Source: an uncultured Pelagibacteraceae bacterium | GTDB taxonomy: Bacteria > Pseudomonadota > Alphaproteobacteria > Pelagibacterales > Pelagibacteraceae | Direction: 5' to 3' | DNA: 64,000 nucleotides | Assembly (NCBI GenBank): GCA_902634935.1 | Contig: CACPMF010000004.1 | Coordinates: 1 to 64,000, forward strand | Program-made: the position numbers and the translations under genes | Notes under the pieces: model-generated | What the model was told of the DNA's origin: nothing | Seen by the model: only the letters and a program-made list of their open reading frames with translations | The model's database searches: none | In this document: one piece after another, positions 36,581 through 45,450 of the stretch | Layout of the letters: every line of letters starts with the position of its first letter | Position numbering within the stretch: position 1 is the stretch's first letter

Positions 36581-37767
36581 TGAATTTAGCTAATTTTTTA
36601 AATAAAATATTTACTCAGGATGGGTTTATATTAATTGACTATAATTCAAAAAAATATCAAATAGGCAAACCTATCAAAGCAAAACCTATAAACTTAAAAA
36701 TTTTAGATAAATCTTTGCATTATAAATTAATGTATTATCCTGATTTATATTTTGGAGAGGCTTATACAGATGGATCATTAATCATTGAGAATGGAACACT
36801 TACAGAGTTTTTAGAAATAGCTTTTAAAAATATAGGTAGAAATGAAATTAGTTTATACAGCAAGTTTTTAAAAAAAATTAGAGGAACCTATAGATATCTC
36901 ACTAATTATAATCAAATTACAAAATCAAAAAAAAATGTTAGCCATCACTACGATATATCAGAAAAACTTTATGATCTTTTTTTGGATGAAAAAAGACAAT
37001 ATTCATGTGCTTACTTTAAAGATGAAAATAAAACTATAGATGAGGCTCAAAATGACAAAATTGATCATATAATTAAAAAATTAAATATAAAACCAAACCA
37101 AAAAGTATTAGATATAGGATCAGGCTGGGGTTCTCTTGCAATCGAAATTGCTAAGAAAACAAGTTCTCATGTGGTAGGAATAACACTTTCAGAAAATCAA
37201 TTAGAATATAGTAAAAAAAAAGTTAAGGAATTAAATCTAGGTAATCAGGTAGATTTTAAACTTATTGATTATAGACAAATAAATGAAAAGTTTGATCGAA
37301 TTGTAAGCGTTGGAATGTTTGAGCATGTGGGAAGGAAATATTATCAAAAGTTTTTTAATCAAGTTTCAAAATTACTAAATGAAGATGGAGCAGCTTTAAT
37401 CCATACAATTGGCTCAGTAAACAGCCCAAGAGACCCTCAGCCATGGATAAATAAGTATATATTTCCAGGAGGTTATACTCCAAGCTTGAGCGAGATCGCT
37501 AGTCCTATAGAAAATTCCGGTTTAATTTTAACAGATTTGGAGGTTTTAAGAATGCACTACGCTCACACACTCAGACATTGGAAAGAAAGATTTTTGCTAA
37601 AAAAAGACCAAGTTTTAGATATGTTCGATGAAAGGTTCATGAGGATGTGGGAATTTTATCTTACAAGTTGTGAAATGGCTTTTAAATGGGGAGATCAGGT
37701 TGTATTTCAATTACAATTAACAAAAAAATTAACTTCAGTTCCAAATACTAGAGACTATATTTATTAA
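36580..37767 (+). CDS. cfa: Cyclopropane-fatty-acyl-phospholipid synthase
   Basis: A 395-residue SAM-dependent enzyme that adds a methylene bridge to unsaturated acyl chains of membrane phospholipids. VSHHYDISEKLYDLFLDE (about 120-137) and YSCAYFK are family hallmarks, and the SAM site is VLDIGSGWG (176-184). VSVGMFEHVGRKYYQKFF carries the active-site region. The length matches the family. It shares TAATG with the preceding aldolase gene, although no metabolic link is evident. Confidence 0.93.
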   Translation: MNLANFLNKIFTQDGFILIDYNSKKYQIGKPIKAKPINLKILDKSLHYKLMYYPDLYFGEAYTDGSLIIENGTLTEFLEIAFKNIGRNEISLYSKFLKKIRGTYRYLTNYNQITKSKKNVSHHYDISEKLYDLFLDEKRQYSCAYFKDENKTIDEAQNDKIDHIIKKLNIKPNQKVLDIGSGWGSLAIEIAKKTSSHVVGITLSENQLEYSKKKVKELNLGNQVDFKLIDYRQINEKFDRIVSVGMFEHVGRKYYQKFFNQVSKLLNEDGAALIHTIGSVNSPRDPQPWINKYIFPGGYTPSLSEIASPIENSGLILTDLEVLRMHYAHTLRHWKERFLLKKDQVLDMFDERFMRMWEFYLTSCEMAFKWGDQVVFQLQLTKKLTSVPNTRDYIY

Positions 37768-37799
37768 ATTATTACTGATAGGTCTTTAAATTCGTCTTA

Positions 37800-38996
37800 A
37801 TGAAGAAAAAAAAAAATCGAAAAAAAAAATTAAAAAAGAGAAAAGTCATTAAATTAAAAAAAACTAATAGATTATCGAAGTTTAATAGAAAAATAAAAAA
37901 AAAAAGAACAAGAGTTAGATCTAAAAAAATTAAAAATAGACAAAAAAGAAAAATTAAACAAAAAAAAATTAAAATTCTCCCACAACAAAAATCAGATAGT
38001 TTAATTCTAAAAACAATAAGAATTCAAGAGGCTATAAAATCAAAATTTACATTTAAGTTTAATATCAATTTTTTGGCTATTGATAGAGTTATAGCTAATT
38101 TTTTTCAGAAAATAGACCAAAAAATAATTGAATATAGAGAAATTAAAGCAGATGAGAAAAGAAGAATTAAATTAGAAAAATTAGAAATAGCTCAACAGCA
38201 AAAAAAACTTTTACAAAAGGAAAAAAAGGAAGACGAGGAAAATAAATTAAAGCTGAAACAAAAAGAATTAAAAGAAGAGGAAAGGTTAGAAAAAGAGAGG
38301 GCAAAAGATATAAAAATTTTTTTAAGAAAAGAACAAGCATTAATCAGAAAAGAACAAGCTGAAAGACAGAAAAAATTCTTACAAGAAATAAAATTAGAAC
38401 AACAAATAGAAAAGTTTAGAATTAGAGAAATCAAAGAACTTGAAAAATTAGAAAAAGTTGCTCTTAAAGAAAAGAGAGATGATTATTCAGGTTTACAAGA
38501 AAGAATAGAAAAACTTAAAAACAAATATCAACAACTAAGGGATCAAAAAATTAGAGAAAGAGTTGAGGCTCTAGGCGTTGAAATTCAAGAAGGAGATAAT
38601 AGAGAAACACTATTAAAAAAAGAGAGAGAATACAATATTGCCAGACAAAAAATTGAACTGGCCCTTGAAAGTTTTTATAGAAGTGCAAATAGTTTAGTTT
38701 TCCAACTTAACAAAAGATATATTACAAAGCATATGTCCATACTTAGATGTATAGATAGAAGATTCGAAACAGGAGAAATATTTATAAAATGGGATGAAAC
38801 AATTGATGATGAATGGTTAATTTTAATTTATATTAAAGATAATTCTCCAGACAAAGGAATTATAATTGAGGATAAATCGAATGAGGAAAAAAATTTTTCT
38901 TATGAATACAAACCTAGCGAAATATTTAAAGCATCAGACATGATGGTGGACTCCTTAACACAACTAATCGCAAGAAAAAGATCTAAGAAAAACTAA
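37800..38996 (+). CDS. Lysine-rich coiled-coil protein of unknown function
   Basis: A 398-residue protein I do not recognise. The first 60 residues hold 27 Lys and 9 Arg. Residues about 120-270 are a long Lys/Glu/Gln-rich coiled coil (EQQIEKFRIREIKELEKLEK). The last 120 are a more globular domain with YITKHMSILRCIDRR, FIKWDETIDDEWLILIYIKDN and a helical tail. No signal peptide is seen; the basic N-terminus could bind DNA, RNA or membrane phospholipid (inference). The gene opens with an A11 run (37806-37816) and an A10 run. Its stop overlaps the convergent TPR gene by 4 bp. Confidence 0.75.
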   Translation: MKKKKNRKKKLKKRKVIKLKKTNRLSKFNRKIKKKRTRVRSKKIKNRQKRKIKQKKIKILPQQKSDSLILKTIRIQEAIKSKFTFKFNINFLAIDRVIANFFQKIDQKIIEYREIKADEKRRIKLEKLEIAQQQKKLLQKEKKEDEENKLKLKQKELKEEERLEKERAKDIKIFLRKEQALIRKEQAERQKKFLQEIKLEQQIEKFRIREIKELEKLEKVALKEKRDDYSGLQERIEKLKNKYQQLRDQKIRERVEALGVEIQEGDNRETLLKKEREYNIARQKIELALESFYRSANSLVFQLNKRYITKHMSILRCIDRRFETGEIFIKWDETIDDEWLILIYIKDNSPDKGIIIEDKSNEEKNFSYEYKPSEIFKASDMMVDSLTQLIARKRSKKN

Positions 38997-39538
38997 ACTT
39001 GTAACTCCTTTATCAATTTTTTAATTAATTCAATACTTTGACCATTCTTAATAAGTGGATAAATTGATTTTGCCTTTTCTAAGTCAACTAAAGCTTTTTC
39101 ATACTCCTTTAATGACAAATAAATCTGAGCTCTTCCTGATAATGCTCCGAAATGCCTTGGCTCTAAACTTAAAACCTGTTCAATATCTTTTAAAGAAGCA
39201 TCATAATTTCCCATTAAAAATAGCAAAGTGGCTCTTTTATTCCAAGCTTCAGCCCAATTGGGATCTTCAGTTATTACATCGCTAAACAATTTTAGTGCTA
39301 GACGGTATTGATTGTTGTTCATTGAAAATGTGCCATTTTCAAGCTTGTCAGTTAAATATTTACTTTTTGGGTGAGTAACCCAATCCCTCCAAATATTTTT
39401 TTCAATATACTCTGCAGCATAAATATTTTCTGCCTTTTGCAACTCATCGAAAAGATTATTTAAATCTTTAGCATTTAACTTAAAAAAAGATATTGAGAGA
39501 ATTAAAATAACAAAAGAAATTTTTTTAATCACTAACAT
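38993..39538 (-). CDS. Exported TPR-repeat protein
   Basis: A 181-residue protein with an N-terminal signal peptide (about 1-23, ending in a short Phe-Lys-Leu-Asn-Ala segment) and about three tetratricopeptide repeats: QYRLALKLFSDVITEDPNWAEAW, then YDASLKDIEQVLSLEPRHFGAL and KEYEKALVDLEKAKSIYP (quoted only through their cores). It is likely a periplasmic protein-protein adaptor. I start at the ATG that overlaps the regulator gene by 14 bp, because the longer frame spoils the signal peptide. Partners are unknown. Confidence 0.8.
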   Translation of the reverse strand: MLVIKKISFVILILSISFFKLNAKDLNNLFDELQKAENIYAAEYIEKNIWRDWVTHPKSKYLTDKLENGTFSMNNNQYRLALKLFSDVITEDPNWAEAWNKRATLLFLMGNYDASLKDIEQVLSLEPRHFGALSGRAQIYLSLKEYEKALVDLEKAKSIYPLIKNGQSIELIKKLIKELQV

Positions 39539-40949
39539 AAACTGAAATACCTCTCGAATTAATATCAACATCAAATTTTTTATGAAGTGGTGGGAAAGCT
39601 CTCTGAGAACAATCTAAACGATCGCAAGTTCTACATGATACACCAACAGGAATTTCAGATTTTTTATCATTTAAATCTAAATTTTCTGTATAAACAAAAT
39701 CTTTAGCGTATTTAGCTTGGCATCCTAAACCAATAGAAAGCATACTTTTCTTTTGACCATATCTTCCAATTCCTTTTTCTACAGTTCGGGCAATACAAAC
39801 ATATTTTTCTCCATTTGTCATTTTGCTAACGGCAGCCTGAATTACGCCAGGCCTTGAAAAAGCTGAATAAACATTCCAACGTGGACAAGCACCACCATAT
39901 CTTGGTATCTCAATTCCAGATAATGAAAATCTTTTCGATATATTGCCAGCAACATCTACCCTTAAAAAGTGAAATGGAACCCCAGGTTTTTTTGGATCAT
40001 TTAAACAAGTTACTCTATGAGTAACTTGCTCAAATGAAGTTGCAAATGTATTTTGTAAAAGTTCCAAATCGTATTTAAGTTTTTTACACTCTGAGTGAAA
40101 TAAATTATAAGGCATTAAAATTGCTGCCCCGCAATAGTTTAATAGAGCAACTTTTGATAATTTTTTTGACTCCTCGGATGGAAAATTAAATGTCCCTAAA
40201 TATTCGTTAATTAAATCCTCTGCACCCTCTTGTGCAATTTGTGCAGCCGCATGAAGCTTCTTTGTTTCCAAAGATAAGTAATCCGACAAGTAAAGCTCTT
40301 TACTTTTTTTATTATAGATTTTGGAAAATGGTTTACCCTCCTCTGGAATAATGTCCTTAACTGTTATTCCATATTCTGTTTTCAAAAATTCACATAGGGC
40401 AACATATCTCGTTCTATTATTTTGTTTTATTTTTTCAAATATTTCGTTAGCGAAATTTTCAAGTTTAGAAAAATAGTTTTTATTTTCTTGAAGAAAATCA
40501 GAGATTACTTCGCCAGGAAATGAATTTTTTCTACTGTCAACTATTTTCCCTGAAAGTTTCTCTATTTTGTTTACAAGTTCGTGATCTTTTTTTTTTAAAA
40601 TATCTCCAAGTCTAATCAAAGCCTTTCCTATTTTAGGATTACTGCTAGCTAAATCTTTTACTTCTGGACCTAATATATCTAAATCTTCAAAAAGTTGATC
40701 GTCTAGTAACTCTGATATTGTATTAATCATGTTAACATCAGATTTAGAGGTAAGATCTGAGATATTAATTTTTAATTCATCACAAATTTTAATTAATAAA
40801 TCACCGTCAACTTTTCTCTTTCCACCTTCAATTAATGCTAGGTAGCTAGGTGATATTTCCAATTGGCTAGCAAGCTTATTAGCTTGCATCCCAATTTGTC
40901 TTCTAAAAGCCTTAATTTTAGGACCTAATTTAAAATCTAATTGACTCAT
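39525..40949 (-). CDS. Xre-family regulator with ImmA/IrrE and DUF2083 domains (ScfR/RamB-like)
   Basis: A 474-residue regulator. The N-terminal helix-turn-helix (about 8-62, MQANKLASQLEISPSYLALIE) is followed by an ImmA/IrrE-like middle region in which the metal motif is degenerate (LHAAAQIAQEGAE instead of HExxH). A C-terminal domain carries WNVYSAFSRPG and three cysteines in CRTCDRLDC (439-447). Homologues regulate acetate, propionate and glyoxylate-shunt genes, and this gene is divergent from isocitrate lyase. Repeats in the shared upstream region are likely binding sites (inference). Confidence 0.88.
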   Translation of the reverse strand: MSQLDFKLGPKIKAFRRQIGMQANKLASQLEISPSYLALIEGGKRKVDGDLLIKICDELKINISDLTSKSDVNMINTISELLDDQLFEDLDILGPEVKDLASSNPKIGKALIRLGDILKKKDHELVNKIEKLSGKIVDSRKNSFPGEVISDFLQENKNYFSKLENFANEIFEKIKQNNRTRYVALCEFLKTEYGITVKDIIPEEGKPFSKIYNKKSKELYLSDYLSLETKKLHAAAQIAQEGAEDLINEYLGTFNFPSEESKKLSKVALLNYCGAAILMPYNLFHSECKKLKYDLELLQNTFATSFEQVTHRVTCLNDPKKPGVPFHFLRVDVAGNISKRFSLSGIEIPRYGGACPRWNVYSAFSRPGVIQAAVSKMTNGEKYVCIARTVEKGIGRYGQKKSMLSIGLGCQAKYAKDFVYTENLDLNDKKSEIPVGVSCRTCDRLDCSQRAFPPLHKKFDVDINSRGISVYVSD

Positions 40950-40955
40950 TTACTA

Positions 40956-41061
40956 TTTGTAAATTTTGTAAATTTATATTTACAAAAAATTTCCACTATT
41001 TACTTTCAATATAGCGTTTTTTGTAGAATTTGTAAATATTGTAAATTATAAGATTTACATG
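40956..41061. promoter_or_regulatory. Operator-like array of TTTGTAAA repeats
   Basis: Two clusters of an 8-bp motif lie between the regulator gene and aceA. Cluster 1 has TTTGTAAA at 40956 and 40965 and the inverted TTTACAAA at 40979. Cluster 2 has TTTGTAGA at 41020, TTTGTAAA at 41029 and ATTGTAAA at 41038, then a partial inverted TTTACAT at 41054. The copies in each cluster are spaced exactly 9 bp apart. The best palindrome is TTTGTAAA, six bases, TTTACAAA (40965-40986). It resembles the TTTGCAAA sites of RamB-type regulators. Confidence 0.65.
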
Positions 41062-41223
41062 GATAAAGATAAAATCAAAAACAACGAAATTGATGCGCAA
41101 ATTATCAGTAAGGAAGATTTAGACCATCACAATAGTCGAGGAGTTTATATGAGAGACGATCATTGTGACTGGGGTTCAAGTGGATTGGATCAGTTAATAA
41201 ATCCTATTAACGAAACTAACTAG
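41059..41223 (+). CDS. Small ORF of 54 residues upstream of aceA
   Basis: An ATG at 41059 opens a 54-residue frame ending TAG at 41223. I do not recognise the protein. It is acidic and polar, begins MDKDKIKNNE, and has one cysteine and one tryptophan in the run HCDWGSSGLDQL. It has no signal or membrane segment. A frame this long is unlikely by chance at this base composition, at roughly one percent by my estimate. No ribosome-binding site is visible, and the start overlaps the operator-like array. It may be a small protein co-regulated with aceA. Confidence 0.5.
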   Translation: MDKDKIKNNEIDAQIISKEDLDHHNSRGVYMRDDHCDWGSSGLDQLINPINETN

Positions 41224-41279
41224 ATCTCTTTACTTTTATTCAATTTCAAAAATAAACAACTTTTACAAAACACGAAAAT

Positions 41280-42554
41280 ATGAGCGCAGAAAATGTTTCT
41301 TACGATTTAAAAAGATTTGCGGGTATTAAAAGAGATTATACTTCAGAAGAAGTAGAAAGATTAAAAGGCTCAATAAAAATTGAATATTCAGTATGTAAAA
41401 ATCAGTCACAAAAACTCTGGAAATTACTTAATTCAGAAAAATATGTAAATACGTTAGGCTCTCTGTCAGGAAACCAGGCTGTTCAACATGCAAAGGCAGG
41501 ATTAAAAGCAATATATTTAAGTGGATGGCAGGTTGCAGCAGACGCAAACAGCGCAGGAGAAATGTATCCTGATCAATCACTTTATCCCTATGATAGTGCC
41601 CCAAAACTTGTTGAGGCAATGAATAATTCATTGATCAGAGCTGATCAAATTCAGCATATGGAGTTATCAGACGGTGATATGAAAAAAGAAAATTCTATTG
41701 ATTATATGTTGCCAATTATAGCTGATGGAGAAGCGGGATTTGGTGGTCCTTTAAATGTTTTTGAACTAACAAAAAAATTCATTAAAGCAGGTGCAGCAGG
41801 TGTTCATTTTGAAGACCAGCTAGCTAGTGAAAAAAAATGTGGCCATATGGGTGGTAAAGTTTTAGTCCCAACAGGCACAATGGTTAGAAACCTGAAGGCA
41901 GCGAGGTTGGCAGCTGATATTGCTGATGTTCCTCTCATTATACTTGCAAGGACAGATGCCAATGCTGCTAAATTAATTACAAATGATTTCGATGAAAATG
42001 ATAAACCATTTTTAACCGGCGAGAGATCCCCAGAAGGTTTTTATTATGTAAAAGATGGCATTGAGCAAGCTATTTCTAGAGGACTAGCTTATGCACCATA
42101 TGCAGATCTTATTTGGTGTGAAACAGCAACTCCAAATTTAAAAGAAGCAAAAAAATTTGCTGATGCTATTCATGAAAAATTTCCAGGTAAATTATTAGCC
42201 TACAACTGCTCACCATCATTCAATTGGAAAAAACATTTGTCAGATGATGAAATAGCAACTTTCCAACAAGAAATTGGAAAAATGGGATATAAATTTCAAT
42301 TCATTACTTTAGCAGGTTTCCATACCCAGAATATTGCAATATTTGAGCTTGCAGAAAAATATAAATCAAAAGGGATGAGTGCTTATTCTGAAATTCAAGA
42401 ACACGAGTTTGCCAGAGAAAAAGATGGTTATACTAGTGTTAAACATCAAAGAGAAGTAGGGACATCATATTTTGATGCAGTATCTAACACAATAAGTTCT
42501 GGAAAAAGCTCAACAACTGCAATGGAAGGATCAACAGAATCTGAGCAGTTTTAG
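41280..42554 (+). CDS. aceA: Isocitrate lyase
   Basis: A 424-residue isocitrate lyase, first step of the glyoxylate shunt, cleaving isocitrate to succinate and glyoxylate. The catalytic KKCGH motif is at 185-189 (Cys187), with [25 protein letters not shown] (metal binding) and YNCSPSFNW. It is of the shorter bacterial form. The divergent ScfR/RamB-like gene and the repeats in between suggest acetate or fatty-acid control. Malate synthase is not in the window. The aceA stop is 3 bp from a convergent gene. Confidence 0.97.
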   Translation: MSAENVSYDLKRFAGIKRDYTSEEVERLKGSIKIEYSVCKNQSQKLWKLLNSEKYVNTLGSLSGNQAVQHAKAGLKAIYLSGWQVAADANSAGEMYPDQSLYPYDSAPKLVEAMNNSLIRADQIQHMELSDGDMKKENSIDYMLPIIADGEAGFGGPLNVFELTKKFIKAGAAGVHFEDQLASEKKCGHMGGKVLVPTGTMVRNLKAARLAADIADVPLIILARTDANAAKLITNDFDENDKPFLTGERSPEGFYYVKDGIEQAISRGLAYAPYADLIWCETATPNLKEAKKFADAIHEKFPGKLLAYNCSPSFNWKKHLSDDEIATFQQEIGKMGYKFQFITLAGFHTQNIAIFELAEKYKSKGMSAYSEIQEHEFAREKDGYTSVKHQREVGTSYFDAVSNTISSGKSSTTAMEGSTESEQF

Positions 42555-42557
42555 TAA

Positions 42558-43277
42558 TTAGTTTTTTAATTTTTGAATTTGGTCCCAAGCAGAATTTATA
42601 GATCTCATTTTCTTTTTACTTTCTTCTATAACTTCAGGAGGTACACCTTTACTTAAAAGCAAATCAGGATGGTGATCTTTACTTAGTTTAATATATCTTT
42701 TTCTTATTTCCGTTAAGCTGTCATCAGGATTACTTTCAAGTACTATATAAGGGTTTAGCTTGTCAGATGACTTTCTACTTTCCCTCAAGCTATTAAATTG
42801 ACTTTCACTGAGGCCAAATATTCTTCCAATATCCTCTATCATGACCAACTCGGCCTGACTTATGTTACCGTCAGCTTCAGCTATATAGAATAAAATATTT
42901 ATAACCTCCTCAAGTACGTTTAAATTTCCTTTATAAATTTGAGCAATTTGTTCTGCATAAGGCTTATACCCAGTAGACTCATTTTTTGCTTTATTAAAAA
43001 TTTTTCCAACTTGATCAATTTCATTTTCAGGAATTTTGAGTTTATCTTTAACTGCAATTAACTCCTCTTTACTGACTTGTCCATCTGCTTTACTTAATTT
43101 TGCAGAGAGAACAATCAAAGATAGCGCAAAGATTTGCTGAGGTTGTGCAAAAGAATTATTTATTGAGCCTTTTGCTCTAGATACCTTTCCACCGATAAAG
43201 GAACCTAACAGCATGCCAAAAGGTCCTCCTAGTGAAAAACCAATCATTCCACCTATCAAACTTCCCCAAATAGACAT
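42558..43277 (-). CDS. TerB/J-domain protein (DjlA-like)
   Basis: A 239-residue protein. An N-terminal glycine-rich hydrophobic segment (GGMIGFSLGGPFGMLLGSFIGG) may anchor it. A TerB-like helical domain follows (about 47-165, with the acidic repeats SKADGQVSKEEL and AEADGNISQAEL), and a C-terminal J domain (about 175-237) has HPD at 203-205. The order matches DjlA, a membrane co-chaperone of DnaK. Its start is 32 bp from the divergent small membrane protein gene. Confidence 0.85.
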   Translation of the reverse strand: MSIWGSLIGGMIGFSLGGPFGMLLGSFIGGKVSRAKGSINNSFAQPQQIFALSLIVLSAKLSKADGQVSKEELIAVKDKLKIPENEIDQVGKIFNKAKNESTGYKPYAEQIAQIYKGNLNVLEEVINILFYIAEADGNISQAELVMIEDIGRIFGLSESQFNSLRESRKSSDKLNPYIVLESNPDDSLTEIRKRYIKLSKDHHPDLLLSKGVPPEVIEESKKKMRSINSAWDQIQKLKN

Positions 43278-43309
43278 AAATATTTTAAAATTATATAATA
43301 AATTTTAAA

Positions 43310-43603
43310 ATGTTAACAACTTCTTTAATCTTATTTATACTTTATTTGCTATTCAGCTGGGTAGCTTCATGGATTAGATACTTTAACAAATTAGATAAAA
43401 GATTTGGCGAATCCATCTGGAGATATAGTTATGATCATCACGTGGTAGGAGCAAGGGATATTTCAATTTTAGATGATAGGAAGTTTGTTTTATTAAGACG
43501 GAAAAGAAACAGTGTAATTACAACTATGTACTTTATTGTTTTTTTAGCGTTTATCTTTTTTATGTCATTAATGGGTGACATACTTATTAAAATAACTGGT
43601 TAG
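43310..43603 (+). CDS. Small membrane protein of unknown function
   Basis: A 97-residue protein with two membrane segments (about 3-22 and 71-92) flanking a basic, aromatic-rich loop (RFGESIWRYSYDHHVVGARD and LLRRKRNS). I do not recognise the family. The ATG directly follows an AT-rich 32-bp gap divergent from the DjlA-like gene. Its TAG overlaps the stop of the convergent DCC-family gene by 4 bp. Codon use looks like its neighbours, so I take it as real. Confidence 0.6.
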   Translation: MLTTSLILFILYLLFSWVASWIRYFNKLDKRFGESIWRYSYDHHVVGARDISILDDRKFVLLRRKRNSVITTMYFIVFLAFIFFMSLMGDILIKITG

Positions 43604-43947
43604 TTTTTTAGTTGTTTTCTATTTTTCAAATATAAGAAAAAAGCAACAAATTCATAACCTATATAAAATAAATGGTAAACAACTGGTAATTTAAAAAATT
43701 TGTATAAAATTTTGTATTTTGGAATTTCTTTCCAGACTAATAAAAAAGCGTCAACACCAACATAAATTTTTCCATCTTTTTTTACATGTAGCCTTCTTAA
43801 AAGCTCTTTATCAGATTTATTTGTTTCTTCTTCTGCTTCTTTATTTTTAGTAATATCTATCCAGTTGAGCTCGTTAATATTTTCTTTTTTATAAAGATTA
43901 ATTTCTGCTCTACAAATACTACAAGAATTATTAAAATAAACTTTCAT
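43600..43947 (-). CDS. DCC-family thiol-disulfide oxidoreductase (DUF393)
   Basis: A 115-residue protein of DUF393, named for the N-terminal DxxCxxC motif. Here the motif reads NNSCSICRAEINLYKK (CxxC at residues 9-12), with a later GVDAFLLVWKEIP and a hydrophobic C-terminus, as in the family. It is a thioredoxin-like small redox protein of unknown substrate. The tail may associate with the membrane. Confidence 0.8.
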   Translation of the reverse strand: MKVYFNNSCSICRAEINLYKKENINELNWIDITKNKEAEEETNKSDKELLRRLHVKKDGKIYVGVDAFLLVWKEIPKYKILYKFFKLPVVYHLFYIGYEFVAFFLYLKNRKQLKN

Positions 43948-44034
43948 TAGTTATATTTATAGTGATTTTTAAAATTTTTCTTAATGTGATAAAACGACTG
44001 TTGAAATATTAATTATGGCAACTACATTAATTGG

Positions 44035-45447
44035 ATGTCAAATTTCTTTAAAAACAGCGACTTAGATAATATTAAAGCAGAGAATATCGTATCAGATACA
44101 CTAAATAATTGTGATGATGGAGAGTTATATCTTGAAAATTCGAAATCAGAATCAATCTTATTAGACGATAACAAAATTAAAAACTCAAGCTATAGCTCTG
44201 ACTTAGGCTATGGTTTTAGGGCAATTACAGGAGAAGTTGTAGCTTACTCTCACTCTAATGATATTTCAAAAGACTCTATTCTAAAATCAAGTGAAAATCT
44301 TAAAGATACGCTTAAATCGAAAAAGGGTACCTACAATCATGAAATTCCCAAATCAAATAAAAAATATTATGAAGATCTAAATCCAATTGAGGAAAAATCT
44401 CAAAATTCAAAAATAAAAATTTTAAATGAGGTAAATAATTACATTAGATCCAAAGGAGATATTGTTAGCCAGGTAACAGCCAGTTTTTTAGGCGAACACA
44501 AGGAAATCGAAATTATACGATCAAATTCTGAGGTTTTAAAAGATGTAAGACCGCTTGTTAGATTTAATGTTTCAGTAGTATTAGAAAAAAATGGAAAAAA
44601 AGAAACTGGTGTTTATGGTATTGGTGGAAGACAGTCATATGATGAATATTTAAAAAATGAAAATTGGAAACATGTTTGCGACGAAGCTTTTAGAATTGCT
44701 GATGTAAATCTTAAAAGCAAACCAGCTCCTGCAGGAGAAATGAAAGTCGTTTTAGGACCAGGTTGGCCAGCGATATTAATTCATGAGGCAATTGGACATG
44801 GTTTAGAGGGAGATTTTAACAGAAAGAAAACTTCAGCATTTCATAATTTGATGGGCCAAAGAGTTGCTAGTGAGGGAGTAACAATAGTAGATGATGGTAC
44901 TTTAAATCTTCGTAGAGGAAGTCTTACGATTGATGATGAAGGCACACCAACAGAGAATACTGTGTTAATTGAAAATGGAATACTTAAAAACTTTATGCAA
45001 GATAGGTTAAATGCAAGGCTTATGAATACGAAATCCACAGGTAGTGGTCGAAGAGAAAGTTATAAACATGTCGTATTACCAAGAATGAGAAATACAATGA
45101 TGTTAAGTGGTAAATATTCACAAGATGAAATGATAAGATCAGTTGATAAAGGTATATTTGCAGTAAGTTTTGGAGGAGGTCAAGTAGATATTACCTCAGG
45201 AAAATTTGTATTTAACTGTACAGAAGCTTATGAAATTAATGATGGAAAAATTGGTTCTCCAATTAAAGGTGCAACACTAATTGGTGATGGTCCATCAATT
45301 TTAAAAGAAGTTTCAATGGTTGGGAATGATATGAAATTAGATCCTGGAATTGGTACATGTGGAAAAGCTGGACAAGGTGTTCCAGTAGGAGTTGCTCAAC
45401 CGTCTATTTTAATTAATAAGATGACGGTTGGTGGAACACAACTTTAA
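44035..45447 (+). CDS. tldD: TldD metalloprotease subunit
   Basis: A 470-residue TldD, the catalytic subunit of the TldD/TldE (PmbA) protease, which degrades unfolded peptides and matures some modified peptides. The zinc motif HEAIGHGLEGD (250-260) is intact, and GTCGKAGQGVPVGVAQPSI near the C-terminus is conserved. tldE follows after 3 bp, consistent with a heterodimer made from one transcript. An out-of-frame ATG occurs 30 bp upstream; only 44035 opens the family sequence. Confidence 0.93.
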   Translation: MSNFFKNSDLDNIKAENIVSDTLNNCDDGELYLENSKSESILLDDNKIKNSSYSSDLGYGFRAITGEVVAYSHSNDISKDSILKSSENLKDTLKSKKGTYNHEIPKSNKKYYEDLNPIEEKSQNSKIKILNEVNNYIRSKGDIVSQVTASFLGEHKEIEIIRSNSEVLKDVRPLVRFNVSVVLEKNGKKETGVYGIGGRQSYDEYLKNENWKHVCDEAFRIADVNLKSKPAPAGEMKVVLGPGWPAILIHEAIGHGLEGDFNRKKTSAFHNLMGQRVASEGVTIVDDGTLNLRRGSLTIDDEGTPTENTVLIENGILKNFMQDRLNARLMNTKSTGSGRRESYKHVVLPRMRNTMMLSGKYSQDEMIRSVDKGIFAVSFGGGQVDITSGKFVFNCTEAYEINDGKIGSPIKGATLIGDGPSILKEVSMVGNDMKLDPGIGTCGKAGQGVPVGVAQPSILINKMTVGGTQL

Positions 45448-45450
45448 AAA

